Positions 54,464-63,729 of a DNA stretch of 64,000 bases are shown in pieces. Source of the stretch: Streptomyces sp. NBC_01306. GTDB lineage: Bacteria > Actinomycetota > Actinomycetes > Streptomycetales > Streptomycetaceae. The notes below the pieces were generated by a model, which saw only the letters and a list, made by a program, of their open reading frames with translations, made no database searches and had not been told where the DNA came from. The stretch lies in assembly GCF_026340465.1 (NCBI RefSeq), contig NZ_JAPEPC010000001.1, positions 1,739,501 through 1,803,500 on the forward strand. The letters are read 5' to 3'. A program made the position numbers and the translations under genes. Every line of letters begins with the position of its first letter. Positions within the stretch are counted from its first letter, which is position 1.

Positions 54464-54572
54464 CGTGTGCTCCTCGGCGTCCCGTCCAATGTAGGACGGG
54501 CCGCGCGGGGGCGCCTGCCGGTGTTCTGCCGTACGGCGGACAGCTCCGCCACACCGTGGGCCGTGGTGGCGC

Positions 54573-55220
54573 TCAGTGCGGCGCCGCGACCCCCGTGAGC
54601 GCCGTGACCACCGGATCCAGTGCCTGGTTGATCTCGTCGCCGATCGACCGGAAGAACGTGATCGGCGCTCCGTACGGGTCGTTCACCTCGTCCGCCTCGA
54701 CGGTCGGCGCCAGCAGCCACCCGCGGAGCGCGGCAGCGGCCCGGACCAGCGCCCGCGCCCGCTCCACCACGCCCTCGTCGAGCGCGTCCGGCAGCGTCGC
54801 CGGGTCTATGGCCCTCACCAGCCGGGTGAACTCCTTCAGCGTGAAGGTCCGCAGCCCCGCGGAGTGGCCCATCGAGATGACCTGAGCCCGGTGGTCGCGG
54901 GTCGCGGTGAGGACCAGATCGGCGCGGATCACATGGTCGTCCAGCAGCTCGCGGCCGAGGAAGCCCCCGGCGTCCGCGCCGTAGTCCGCGAGCACGGTCG
55001 CCGCGTTGGCCTCCATCGGGGCGCCCTCGTGGCCCCAGGTGCCGGCGGACTCCACGATCAGGCCGTCGCCGAGCCCGGTGCCGAGGCGGTCCGACAGGGC
55101 ATGGCGGGTCAGCCGCTCGGTGATCGGCGAGCGGCAGACGTTGCCGGTGCTGACGTGGAGGATCCTGAACGTGCCGCCGGAGGCGGACGCGCCTATGCCA
55201 CGCCCCTCAGGGGCTGTCAA
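54573..55220 (-). CDS. Low-molecular-weight phosphotyrosine phosphatase fold, catalytic Cys lost
   Basis: A 215-residue protein with the LMW-PTP N-terminal loop. The loop reads HVSTGNVCRSP; active enzymes have V-C-x-G-N-x-C-R-S, so the nucleophilic Cys is a Ser (AGC codon) here. The second Cys, the Arg and the C-terminal acid loop (NDPYG) are kept. It may be a phosphate- or phosphoprotein-binding pseudophosphatase. It starts at TTG 55220, overlapping the upstream stop (TTGA). It is in an operon with the Sua5 gene and probably with glyA and the glycosyltransferase downstream. Confidence 0.85.
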   Translation of the reverse strand: MTAPEGRGIGASASGGTFRILHVSTGNVCRSPITERLTRHALSDRLGTGLGDGLIVESAGTWGHEGAPMEANAATVLADYGADAGGFLGRELLDDHVIRADLVLTATRDHRAQVISMGHSAGLRTFTLKEFTRLVRAIDPATLPDALDEGVVERARALVRAAAALRGWLLAPTVEADEVNDPYGAPITFFRSIGDEINQALDPVVTALTGVAAPH

Positions 55221-55864
55221 TTGGCCACCTCAAGGTCGGGTACCACCTTGCGCAGTTCCTCGGCGGAGAGCGCGCCCGCACGGAGCAGGACGGGGACCGT
55301 GCCGGTGACGTCGACGATGGACGACGGGACGTTGCCCGGGGTGGGGCCGCCGTCCAGGTAGACGGAGACGGAGTCGCCGAGCATCTCCTGGGCAGCGTCG
55401 CAGTCCTCCGGCGCCGGGTGGCCGGTCAGGTTGGCGCTGGAGACGGCCATCGGGCCGACCTCCGTGAGCAGCTCGATGGCGACCGGGTGCAGCGGCATCC
55501 GTACGGCGACGGTGCCACGGGTGTCCCCGAGGTCCCACTGCAACGACGGCTGGTGCTTGGCCACGAGCGTCAGCGCGCCCGGCCAGAACGCGTCGACCAG
55601 CTCCCAGGCCTGCTCCGAGAAGTCGGTGACCAGGCCGTGCAGGGTGTTCGGGGAGCCGATGAGGACAGGGCTCGGCATATTGCGGCCGCGCCCCTTGGCG
55701 TCCAGCAGATCGACGACGCCCTCGGAGCTGAAGGCGTCGGCGCCGATGCCGTACACGGTGTCCGTCGGAAGGACGACGAGCTCGCCCCGGCGGACGGCGG
55801 ACGCGGCTTCACGCAGACCGGTGGTGCGGTCGGTCGCATCGTTGGTGTCGTATCGCCGTGCCAT
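55217..55864 (-). CDS. L-threonylcarbamoyladenylate synthase (Sua5/YrdC)
   Basis: A 215-residue YrdC-domain enzyme. It makes threonylcarbamoyl-AMP from Thr, bicarbonate and ATP for the t6A37 modification of ANN-decoding tRNAs. Motifs are LVVLPTDTVYGIGADA, KGRGRNMPSPVLI, FWPGALTLVAK, VAVRMPLHP and SSANLTGHPAP. It lacks the Sua5-only C-terminal domain. It follows prmC by about 80 bases. Confidence 0.94.
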   Translation of the reverse strand: MARRYDTNDATDRTTGLREAASAVRRGELVVLPTDTVYGIGADAFSSEGVVDLLDAKGRGRNMPSPVLIGSPNTLHGLVTDFSEQAWELVDAFWPGALTLVAKHQPSLQWDLGDTRGTVAVRMPLHPVAIELLTEVGPMAVSSANLTGHPAPEDCDAAQEMLGDSVSVYLDGGPTPGNVPSSIVDVTGTVPVLLRAGALSAEELRKVVPDLEVAN

Positions 55865-55944
55865 TTAGCGAGCCTCCCTGAGCAAAGCCTGAGCCTGAGA
55901 AATCTGGTCCTGAGAAATCTGGTGCGGAACCGGTCCTGCGATCG

Positions 55945-56790
55945 TCACGGCAGAGCCTTGCGGGCCGTGGCGAACCGGGGCCGGTTGTTCAGGTCGGGGT
56001 GGTCGGCCGCGTCGGCCCAGCCCCGTTCCTCGGTGAAGATCCACGGGACCTGGCCGCCCTGGGTGTCCGCGTGCTCGATGACGACGACGCCGCCGGGCAC
56101 GAGGAGACGGTGGGCGGTGCGCTCGATACCGCGGATCGTGTCGAGGCCGTCCTCGCCGGAGAAGAGGGCCATCTCCGGGTCGTGGTCACGGGCCTCGGGT
56201 GCGACGTACTCCCACTCGGTGAGCGGGATGTACGGCGGGTTGGAGATGACCAGGTCGACCTGGCCGTCGAGTTCGGGCAGGGCGCTGAAGGCGTCGCCCT
56301 GGTGGACGGTGACCCTGGACCCCTCGGCGTTCTTCCGGGTCCAGCGCAGCGCGTCGTCGGACAGCTCCACGGCGTGCACGCGCGAGCGCGGCACCTCCTG
56401 GGCCATGGCCAGCGCGATGGCGCCGGAGCCCGTGCAGAGGTCGACGATGAGCGGTTCGACGACGTCCATCGCGCGTACGGCGTCTATGGCCCAGCCGACG
56501 ACCGACTCGGTCTCCGGTCGGGGCACGAACACCCCGGGGCCGACCTGGAGTTCCAGATAGCGGAAGAAGGCGCGGCCTGTGATGTGCTGGAGCGGTTCGC
56601 GGGCCTCACGACGGGCGATGGTCTCCCAGTAGCGGGCGTCGAAGTCCGCGTCCTTGACGTTGTGGAGCTCGCCCCGCTTGACGCCGTGCACAAAGGCGGC
56701 GAGCTCCTCCGCGTCGAAGCGCGGGGAGGGCACGCCGGCGTCGGCCAGCCGCTGGGTGGCCTGGGCCACCTCGGCAAGCAGCAGGTTCAT
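55945..56790 (-). CDS. prmC: Release factor glutamine methyltransferase PrmC
   Basis: A 281-residue SAM-dependent enzyme that methylates the Gln of the GGQ motif in release factors 1 and 2. A helical N-domain is followed by VDLCTGSGAIALAMA (SAM), and the catalytic NPPYIPL. The start ATG at 56790 gives MNLLLAEVAQATQRL. It is directly downstream of its substrate gene prfA (25 bases). Confidence 0.96.
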   Translation of the reverse strand: MNLLLAEVAQATQRLADAGVPSPRFDAEELAAFVHGVKRGELHNVKDADFDARYWETIARREAREPLQHITGRAFFRYLELQVGPGVFVPRPETESVVGWAIDAVRAMDVVEPLIVDLCTGSGAIALAMAQEVPRSRVHAVELSDDALRWTRKNAEGSRVTVHQGDAFSALPELDGQVDLVISNPPYIPLTEWEYVAPEARDHDPEMALFSGEDGLDTIRGIERTAHRLLVPGGVVVIEHADTQGGQVPWIFTEERGWADAADHPDLNNRPRFATARKALP

Positions 56791-56815
56791 GCGGTTCTCC
56801 AGTACGGGCCGGCTA

Positions 56816-57895
56816 CTACTGGGCGGCGGCGAGCTTGGCCGCGGAGTCCGCGTCCACACACGCCTGGATCACTGCGTCCAGGTCGCCGTCGAGCACCTGG
56901 TCCAAGTTGTACGCCTTGAAGCCGACGCGGTGGTCGGAGATCCGGTTTTCGGGGAAGTTGTATGTCCGGATCTTCTCGGACCTGTCGACGGTGCGGACCT
57001 GGCTGCGGCGCACGTCGGACGCTTCCTGCTCGGCGGCCTCCTGGGCGGCGGCGAGCAGCCTGGAGCGCAGGATGCGCATGGCCTGCTCCTTGTTCTGGAG
57101 CTGGCTCTTCTCGTTCTGGCAGGAGGCGACGACACCGGTCGGCAGGTGGGTGATGCGGACCGCGGAGTCGGTGGTGTTGACCGACTGCCCGCCGGGGCCC
57201 GACGAGCGGTAGACGTCGATCCGGAGGTCGTTGGAGTGGATCTCGACATCGACCTCCTCGGCCTCGGGCGTGACGAGCACACCGGCGGCCGAGGTGTGGA
57301 TGCGGCCCTGCGACTCGGTGGAGGGCACGCGCTGCACCCGGTGCACACCGCCCTCGTACTTCAGCCGCGCCCAGACGCCGTGGCCGGGCTCGGTCGCGCC
57401 GTTGCCGCCCTTGGTCTTCACCGCGACCTGGACGTCCTTGTAGCCGCCCAGCTCGGACTCGGTGGCGTCGATGATCTCGGTCTTCCAGCCGACGCGCTCG
57501 GCGTAGCGCAGATACATCCGCAGCAGGTCGCCCGCGAACAGCGCGGACTCGTCACCGCCCGCGCCCGCCTTGACTTCGAGGAGCACGTCCTTGTCGTCGC
57601 TGGGGTCGCGCGGCACCAGGAGCAGCCGGAGCTTCTCGGTCAGCGCTTCGAGCTGCTTGTCGAGCACCTTGACCTCGGCCGCGAACTCCGGGTCGTCGTA
57701 GGAGAGTTCACGTGCCGTCTCGATGTCCTCCCCGGTCTGCTTCCAGGAACGGTACGTGGAGACGATCGGGGTCAGCTCGGCGTAGCGCTTGTTGAGCCTG
57801 CGCGCGTTGGCCTGGTCGGCGTGGACCGACGGGTCCGCGAGCTGTTCCTCAAGCGTGGCGTGCTCGCCGATCAGTTCCTCGACCGCCTCGAACAT
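56816..57895 (-). CDS. prfA: Peptide chain release factor 1
   Basis: A 359-residue class I release factor for UAA/UAG. The GGQ motif is in [10 protein letters not shown], preceded by the stop-codon recognition domain with the PxT-type [13 protein letters not shown]. The start ATG at 57895 ([12 protein letters not shown]) is normal for RF1; the longer frame crosses the rpmE terminator. Confidence 0.97.
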   Translation of the reverse strand: MFEAVEELIGEHATLEEQLADPSVHADQANARRLNKRYAELTPIVSTYRSWKQTGEDIETARELSYDDPEFAAEVKVLDKQLEALTEKLRLLLVPRDPSDDKDVLLEVKAGAGGDESALFAGDLLRMYLRYAERVGWKTEIIDATESELGGYKDVQVAVKTKGGNGATEPGHGVWARLKYEGGVHRVQRVPSTESQGRIHTSAAGVLVTPEAEEVDVEIHSNDLRIDVYRSSGPGGQSVNTTDSAVRITHLPTGVVASCQNEKSQLQNKEQAMRILRSRLLAAAQEAAEQEASDVRRSQVRTVDRSEKIRTYNFPENRISDHRVGFKAYNLDQVLDGDLDAVIQACVDADSAAKLAAAQ

Positions 57896-57943
57896 CGGGG
57901 GTTTCCTGCTTTCGTACGTCAAGAAGGGCGCTTCCGGGACGGC

Positions 57944-57992
57944 AAAAGCGCCGGTCCGGGCGCTCCGGTGAGGAGCGTCCGGGTACCGGCGC
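57944..57992 (-). terminator. Intrinsic terminator of rpmE with T-run
   Basis: A long imperfect stem with ends GCGCCGGT/ACCGGCGC and an inner GGAGCG/CGCTCC, followed by TTTTG on the minus strand. It begins 10 bases after the rpmE stop. Confidence 0.8.
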
Positions 57993-58001
57993 AGTAGCTC
58001 G

Positions 58002-58229
58002 CTACTTGGCGGCGGAGTCCGCGGCCTTCTTGCCGAAGCGGGCCTCGAAGCGGGCCACACGGCCACCGGTGTCGAGGATCTTCTGCTTGCCCGTGTAGAA
58101 CGGGTGGCACTCGGAGCAGACCTCGGCACGGATGCTGCCTTCGGCGAGGGTGCTGTGAGTGGTGAACGAGGCACCGCAGGTGCAGCTGACCTGGGTCTCG
58201 TGGTACTCGGGGTGGATGTCGCGCTTCAA
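58002..58229 (-). CDS. rpmE: 50S ribosomal protein L31 (zinc-binding form)
   Basis: A 75-residue L31 with Cys residues in SCTCGASF and [12 protein letters not shown], so it is the zinc-containing type usually replaced under zinc starvation. It starts at TTG 58229 with AGGAG five bases upstream. It is followed by a strong terminator and is therefore monocistronic. Confidence 0.96.
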   Translation of the reverse strand: MKRDIHPEYHETQVSCTCGASFTTHSTLAEGSIRAEVCSECHPFYTGKQKILDTGGRVARFEARFGKKAADSAAK

Positions 58230-58410
58230 GGTGACTCCTAGTTTCGGGAGGGCGCCGGGTCGTGCGGGCGGAATTGTCCGTACGTGAACCGGGGCCAGCG
58301 GACCAGTCTGCCAGGAGTGGCCCGCCCGTCAAAATTTCGGACAGTCGGTGAACCGGGGGCGGACCGGATCTATTCCGCCCGCCACCGCGGGATCCGGCTC
58401 CCCCGGCTGT

Positions 58411-59514
58411 TCACGACCCCGTTACGACCTTGCCCGCGTCGCCCTTGTCGCCCGCGGAGCCCTTGGTGGCGGAGGCCGGAATCGGCTTGTCCTGCTTCAG
58501 CGCGGCCCACACCTGCTTGGACTTGGCCTCCAGCGGGATGACGCGGTTGGGGTCCGCCGGGTCGTACTCGACCGGCATCGTCACCATCTTCGTGGAGCCC
58601 GCGCCGATGCCCTTGAGGCTGTCGGCGAAGGACGCCAGGCTCTTCACGGAGCTGATGTCCGAGTCGGTGGTGACGGCCTTGGTCGCGGTGTCCGCGAGGC
58701 TGTAGAGCTTGTCGGGGCTGCTGAAGATCCCCACGTGCTTGACCTGGGTGATGAGCGCCTTGATGAAGGCCTGCTGGAGCTGTATTCGCCCGAGGTCGCT
58801 GCCGTCGCCGACGCCGTGCCTGGTCCGTACGAGACCGAGCGCGTCCTGCCCGTTGAGGGTGTGGGAGCCCGCGGCCAGATGCAGATGGCTCTTGTCGTCG
58901 TTGATGGCCTTGCTGGTGGTGACCGGTACGCCGCCCAGGTCGTCGATCAGCTTCTGGAAGCCGGCGAAGTCGACCTCCAGATAGTGGTCCATGCGGATCC
59001 CGGACATCTGCTCCACGGTCTTCACCGCGCAGGCCGGGCCACCGGTCTCGTACGCCGTGTTGAACATGGCCTGCTGGGCTCCCGGGGCGTTCGCGCCCTT
59101 GGAGGTGGTGCAGTCGGGGCGGTCGACCAGGGTGTCGCGCGGTATCGAGACCACGCTGGCCTTCTTGTGACCCTTGTACACGTGGACGACCATCGCGGTG
59201 TCCGAGCGGGCGCCGCCCTCGTCCTTGCCGTACTTGGAGTTGGCGCCGGCCCGTGAGTCGGAGCCCAGCACCAGGATGTCCATCGAACCGTTGTCGACGT
59301 TGTGCGGGCGGTCGGCGCCGAGCTGGGCGTTGATGTCGACACTCTTGAGATTGCCGTCGAGCTTGAAGTAGATGAAGCCGAGGCCACCGCCACCGAGCAC
59401 GACCACTCCGGCTGCCACCCATGCCGTGATGATCAGCGCCTTCCGGCGCGAGGTGGCCTTCTTGCGGCGTGCGCCGCTGCCACGTATTCGGCTGCCCTTC
59501 TGCGGCTCGCCCAT
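58411..59514 (-). CDS. LytR-CpsA-Psr (LCP) family protein
   Basis: A 367-residue membrane-anchored LCP phosphotransferase, which attaches wall teichoic acid or other glycopolymers to peptidoglycan. A basic N-terminus and a transmembrane helix (about 28-50) are followed by the LCP domain. That domain has LVLGSDSRAG, SVVSIPRDTLVD, MDHYLEVDFAGF and GQDALGLVRTRHG. The start is ATG at 59514 (MGEPQKGSRIRG). It may act with the WecA-like enzyme of this region. Confidence 0.93.
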   Translation of the reverse strand: MGEPQKGSRIRGSGARRKKATSRRKALIITAWVAAGVVVLGGGGLGFIYFKLDGNLKSVDINAQLGADRPHNVDNGSMDILVLGSDSRAGANSKYGKDEGGARSDTAMVVHVYKGHKKASVVSIPRDTLVDRPDCTTSKGANAPGAQQAMFNTAYETGGPACAVKTVEQMSGIRMDHYLEVDFAGFQKLIDDLGGVPVTTSKAINDDKSHLHLAAGSHTLNGQDALGLVRTRHGVGDGSDLGRIQLQQAFIKALITQVKHVGIFSSPDKLYSLADTATKAVTTDSDISSVKSLASFADSLKGIGAGSTKMVTMPVEYDPADPNRVIPLEAKSKQVWAALKQDKPIPASATKGSAGDKGDAGKVVTGS

Positions 59515-59925
59515 GTCCCCTCCAGCTTTCTCGGTGGTCCCGCTACCCCCTGTCCCGAAGTTCAGGCGCGGTCTGTCGTCACTAGTGAGACGACGTTTCT
59601 CGCGAAAGAGTTGCACAACGCGCTGTGACTCCGGAGCGGCCCCGACGTCACGGACGGTAGCCGGGATTTCTCCGTAAAAGCGGCCCTCACCTGGGGTTTT
59701 CTCTCCGGGGCCGCAGGCTGTCGTGAGCCGGTGCGGGGGCGTGCGCTGTGGCGAAGATCTCTGCGGGCCCGGCAGCGGCACGACGGACGGGTGAGCGGCA
59801 CGTGAGCGGTGTGTGGAGGCTGTGCGTGGAGACCTGGCGTGCGGGCGGTCCGGCCGCCGTACGGGACTGGCCCGCCGCGTCACTTCCGTGACGGGGCGGG
59901 CCAGTTGACGTTCCGTGACGGAAGG
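59515..59925 (-). other. Spacer with the rho terminator and LCP gene promoter region
   Basis: 411 bases between rho and the LCP gene. It holds the rho terminator at its right end; the rest is GC-rich and no promoter boxes could be assigned with confidence. No credible ORF was seen. Confidence 0.35.
59866..59905 (-). terminator. Stem-loop terminator of rho
   Basis: ACTGGCCCGCC/GGCGGGCCAGT encloses CGTCAC/GTGACG with one G:G mismatch and a TTCC loop: 17 pairs in all. It starts about 20 bases after the rho stop. Confidence 0.8.
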
Positions 59926-62025
59926 TCAGTCGTTGCCGTTGCCGGACGCAGGTGTCGTCTTGGCGATCTGCATCAGGAACTCGGCGTTCGACTTGGTCTT
60001 CTTCATCTTGTCCAGCAGCAGCTCGATCGCCTGCTGCGAGTCGAGCGCGTGGAGCACCCGGCGCAGCTTCCAGACGATGGCGAGCTCCTCCGCGTTGAGG
60101 AGGATCTCTTCCTTACGCGTACCGGACGGGTCGACGTCCACAGCCGGGAAGATGCGCTTGTCGGCGAGCTTCCGGTCGAGCTTGAGCTCCATGTTGCCGG
60201 TGCCCTTGAACTCCTCGAAGATCACCTCGTCCATGCGCGAGCCGGTCTCCACCAGCGCGGTGGCGAGGATGGTCAGCGAGCCGCCGTCCTCGATGTTCCG
60301 CGCGGCACCGAAGAAGCGCTTCGGCGGGTAGAGGGCGGTCGAGTCGACACCACCGGAGAGGATGCGCCCGGAGGCCGGGGCCGCCAGGTTGTACGCACGG
60401 CCGAGGCGGGTGATCGAGTCGAGCAGCACGACCACGTCGTGACCCAGCTCCACGAGACGCTTGGCGCGCTCGATGGCCAGCTCGGCGACGGTGGTGTGGT
60501 CCTCGGCGGGCCGGTCGAAGGTCGAGGAGATGACCTCGCCCTTCACCGACCGCTGCATGTCGGTGACCTCTTCGGGACGCTCGTCGACGAGGACGACCAT
60601 GAGGTGGCACTCGGGGTTGTTGACCGTGATCGCGTTGGCGATGGCCTGCATGATCATGGTCTTACCGGTCTTCGGCGGGGCCACGATCAGACCACGCTGG
60701 CCCTTGCCGATCGGCGCGACCAGGTCGATGATCCGGGTCGTCAGCACACCCGGGTCGGTCTCCAGACGGAGCCGGTCCTGCGGGTACAGCGGGGTCAGCT
60801 TCTGGAACTCCGGGCGCCCGCGGCCGGATTCGGCCGCCATGCCGTTCGCCGAGTCCAGGCGGACGAGCGCGTTGAACTTCTCGCGGCGCTCGCCGTCCTT
60901 GGGCTGGCGGACGGCTCCGGTGACGTGGTCGCCCTTGCGCAGGCCGTTCTTGCGGACCTGGGCGAGCGAGACGTACACGTCGTTGGGGCCCGGCAGGTAG
61001 CCGGAGGTCCGGATGAACGCGTAGTTGTCGAGGATGTCCAGGATGCCCGCGACGGGGATCAGGACGTCGTCGTCGGCGACCTGCGGAGCGTCACCGAACT
61101 CCTGGCGCTCACCGCGGCGGCCACGGCGGTCGCGGTAGCGGCCACGGCGGCCGCGGCGGCCTCCGTCGAAGTCGTCCTCGTTCTCGTCGGCGCGGGGGCC
61201 GTTGCCGCCCTGGTTGCCCTGGCGCTGGCCGCGCTGGCCGCCGCCCTGCTGGTCGTCGCCCTTGCCGCCGCGGTCACGGCGGTCACGGCCACCGCGCTCG
61301 CCACGGTCCTGGCGGTCGCCGCGCTCCTGGCGGTCGCCACGGTCGCCGCGCTCACGCCGGTCACCGCGCTGGCCGCGGTCCTGGCGGTCGCCACGACGCC
61401 CCTCAGCGGTGTCGGTGGCCGCCTCCGCCCTGGCCTCCTTGGAGTCCTTGGCGTCGGCCGGCGCATCGGTCTTCACGCCGGTGGCCACGGACTGCTCGGC
61501 CTCGGTCTTGACGGCCTTGGTTCCGACGGCCTTGGTCTCGGCGGCGGACGACGTGGCAGCCGCGGGCTCGGGGCTGCCGGCCTGTGCGGTGGCGCGGCGA
61601 CGGCGCCGCTCACCGGTGGGCTGGTCGTCGTTGGCGGGCTGGCCGGGAATGTCGATCTGCTGCTGGCCCCCGGACTTCTCGGCCGCCGCGGGCTCGTCAC
61701 CCGTACGGGACTTGGAAGTGGCGCGGCGCTTCGGCTTGGTCTCGGCCGTGTCGGTGCCGCCGGCATCGGCCTTGGCGCTCTTCGGCGCGGACGAACCGGC
61801 CTGCGCCTCCTTGATGACCTCGATCAACTGGCTCTTACGCATCCGCGCAGTGCCCTTGATGCCGAGGCCGGACGCGACCTGCTGCAGCTCGGCCAGGACC
61901 ATGCCGTCGAGGCCGGTGCCGGAGCGGCGGCGCCGTGCGGTGCTGCCGGTGGCAGCACCGGCGGCGGACGCGGCCTCGACAGAGTTGTCGGCAGTCACGC
62001 CCATCAGATCGGTGGTGTCGCTCAC
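59926..62025 (-). CDS. rho: Transcription termination factor Rho
   Basis: A 699-residue hexameric RNA-dependent ATPase. It starts at GTG 62025 (VSDTTDLMG) after GGAAGGA. It has an N-terminal Rho_N helix-turn ([15 protein letters not shown]...[12 protein letters not shown]), then an actinobacterial low-complexity insert of about 230 residues with Lys/Ala and then Arg/Gly/Asp-rich stretches. The RNA-binding CSD ([17 protein letters not shown]) and the ATPase domain with APPKTGKT and [14 protein letters not shown] [11 protein letters not shown] follow. The insert is typical of Micrococcus and Streptomyces Rho and adds RNA binding. Confidence 0.97.
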   Translation of the reverse strand: MSDTTDLMGVTADNSVEAASAAGAATGSTARRRRSGTGLDGMVLAELQQVASGLGIKGTARMRKSQLIEVIKEAQAGSSAPKSAKADAGGTDTAETKPKRRATSKSRTGDEPAAAEKSGGQQQIDIPGQPANDDQPTGERRRRRATAQAGSPEPAAATSSAAETKAVGTKAVKTEAEQSVATGVKTDAPADAKDSKEARAEAATDTAEGRRGDRQDRGQRGDRRERGDRGDRQERGDRQDRGERGGRDRRDRGGKGDDQQGGGQRGQRQGNQGGNGPRADENEDDFDGGRRGRRGRYRDRRGRRGERQEFGDAPQVADDDVLIPVAGILDILDNYAFIRTSGYLPGPNDVYVSLAQVRKNGLRKGDHVTGAVRQPKDGERREKFNALVRLDSANGMAAESGRGRPEFQKLTPLYPQDRLRLETDPGVLTTRIIDLVAPIGKGQRGLIVAPPKTGKTMIMQAIANAITVNNPECHLMVVLVDERPEEVTDMQRSVKGEVISSTFDRPAEDHTTVAELAIERAKRLVELGHDVVVLLDSITRLGRAYNLAAPASGRILSGGVDSTALYPPKRFFGAARNIEDGGSLTILATALVETGSRMDEVIFEEFKGTGNMELKLDRKLADKRIFPAVDVDPSGTRKEEILLNAEELAIVWKLRRVLHALDSQQAIELLLDKMKKTKSNAEFLMQIAKTTPASGNGND

Positions 62026-62398
62026 GAAGGGTCCTTCCCTGGAGCGGGCGTCGGCCTGTCTGGCTCGGCGACCGGTTGTGCTGTCCGACTGCGGTTCTGA
62101 TCTTGACTGATCGCGAACCGACGCCGGGGCGGTGGTCCGCCGGGGTACGGCGGAGGGCAAGACGTGCATGGGGTCCGGCAGAGGCCGGTTCCGGAGCGTG
62201 CTCGAAACTGCTCAGGCAGGCTGTCAGGCAGTTTGGGAGGCTCCCGGAAGAAAAGGCGGTCCCTGATGGGGACACTGAGCACCGCGCCACAAAGGCGTCG
62301 AGTACTGACTTGAGGTTAACACTACCGGATCCAACAAATATTCCCCCTCTCGTTCACCGGCAACCGGACGTGCGTCCAGGCACCCAGTGGCGGGCCGC
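62026..62398 (-). other. rho leader and thrB downstream region
   Basis: 373 bases between thrB and rho. A weak promoter-like pair TTGCCG-17-TATTTG lies near 62335-62363 on the minus strand, which would give a leader of about 300 bases; rho is often autoregulated in its leader. No credible gene was seen. Confidence 0.35.
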
Positions 62399-63316
62399 TC
62401 AGGTACCCAGTGGCAGGACGCTCGTACCGGTGGCGTCGAGGGGCAGCCGGTTGGCCGCCCACCCTTCGCCGGCCAGGCGTGCGACCTTGTCGGCCGCACT
62501 GTTCTCGACCAGCGCGAGCACTGTGGGGCCCGCGCCGGAGATCACCGCGGGGACGCCGTCCGCCCGCAGTCGGTTGACCAGGGCCACGCTCTCGGGCATC
62601 GCCGGGGAACGGTACTCCTGGTGCAGCCGGTCTTCGGTGGCGGCCAGCAGCAGCTCGGGGCGCCTGGTCAGCGCCTCCACGAGCAGGGCTGCGCGGCCCG
62701 CGTTGGCGGCCGCGTCCACATGGGGGACGGACCGCGGGAGGAGGCCACGGGCCGTCTCGGTGAGCACCGGCCTGCCGGGGACGAAAACCACCGGAACGAT
62801 GGAGTCCGCCGGATCCATCCTGATGGCGCGGGCGGTTCCGCCGTCGGTCCAGGCCAGTGTGAAGCCGCCGAGGAGGCAGGCGGCGACGTTGTCGGGGTGG
62901 CCCTCGATCTCGGTGGCGAGTTCGAGCAGGGCCTCGTCGTCGAGTTTCTCGGCGCCGCCTATGGTCACGGCCCGGGCGGCGACGATACCGGCGCAGATGG
63001 CGGCGGAGGAGGAGCCGAGGCCGCGGCCGTGCGGGATGCGGTTGGCGCAGACGACTTCGAGGCCGCGCGGCTGCCCGCCGAGCAGATCGAAGGCGGTGCG
63101 CAGCGACCGTACGAGCAGATGGCTCTCGTCGCGCGGGAGCGTCTCGGCGCCCTCACCGGCGATGTCGACGTGCAGCCCGGTGTCGGCGACCCGGACGACC
63201 ACGTCGTCGTACAGCCCCAGCGACAGACCGAAGGCGTCGAAGCCCGGTCCGAGGTTGGCGCTGGTGGCAGGGGTGCGCACCCGGACGGCGGCGGCACGGA
63301 ACGCGGGACCGGCCAT
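62399..63316 (-). CDS. thrB: Homoserine kinase
   Basis: A 305-residue GHMP kinase that makes O-phospho-L-homoserine in threonine synthesis. Motifs are TPATSANLGPGFDAFG, the ATP loop PHGRGLGSSSAA and the C-terminal ISGAGPTVLAL. The start ATG at 63316 has AAGGAG eleven bases upstream. It lies downstream of thrC in the same direction but separated by 413 bases with two stem-loops. Confidence 0.95.
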   Translation of the reverse strand: MAGPAFRAAAVRVRTPATSANLGPGFDAFGLSLGLYDDVVVRVADTGLHVDIAGEGAETLPRDESHLLVRSLRTAFDLLGGQPRGLEVVCANRIPHGRGLGSSSAAICAGIVAARAVTIGGAEKLDDEALLELATEIEGHPDNVAACLLGGFTLAWTDGGTARAIRMDPADSIVPVVFVPGRPVLTETARGLLPRSVPHVDAAANAGRAALLVEALTRRPELLLAATEDRLHQEYRSPAMPESVALVNRLRADGVPAVISGAGPTVLALVENSAADKVARLAGEGWAANRLPLDATGTSVLPLGT

Positions 63317-63604
63317 CGCTCTGACGACTCTCCTTGTGAGACTGCGAGTCTGGTTTCGACCGCGGGATTGTTACGGGGAATTCCGCTGTGCTTTCCGGGA
63401 GAACACTCCCCCGGGACCCCTGGACCGGACAACCCCGACAGGCCGAACGGGCACCTGCGGGCCATCACAGCAGCAACACCGCGGCACATGCGGCGGGGTG
63501 GGTTGCCTACAGCTTATCGAAGGAAGGTTCTGTCGCGACATAGGGCGCACAGGAGGCGCACGATGCGTGTCGCACGCTACCCATGCGCTCCGGGCCGGAC
63601 CGGG

Positions 63605-63627
63605 CCGCCGGACGGCCCGTCCGGCGG
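63605..63627 (-). terminator. Second stem-loop in the thrC-thrB spacer
   Basis: A 10-bp perfect stem CCGCCGGACG/CGTCCGGCGG with a three-base loop. It is on the path of thrC read-through and could also act on the plus strand. Confidence 0.55.
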
Positions 63628-63683
63628 GTGATGCGGCAGCTCAGGGGCACAGCCGGGGCACACCTGAAGCACAACCGCACAGC

Positions 63684-63714
63684 CCGGGGCCCGGTCCGGA
63701 CGGACGGGCCCCGG
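63684..63714 (-). terminator. Terminator after thrC
   Basis: A 10-bp perfect stem CCGGGGCCCG/CGGGCCCCGG with an 11-base loop that can pair further. It begins 16 bases after the thrC stop. Confidence 0.65.
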
Positions 63715-63729
63715 CGGGCGGGCCGGGAG

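Larger units (their letters stand above)
63317..63729 (-). other. thrC-thrB spacer with two stem-loops
   Basis: 413 bases. It holds two hairpins (listed separately) and, on the opposite strand, a 22-codon ORF at 63563-63631 that has AGGAGG six bases before its ATG. The ORF contains one of the stems and has no downstream gene on its strand, so it may be fortuitous. Confidence 0.4.

Noticed and set aside
59809..62100. 763-codon plus-strand frame
   Set aside because: Antisense to rho; its repetitive Ala/Val/Thr region is the complement of the Arg/Gly-rich insert.
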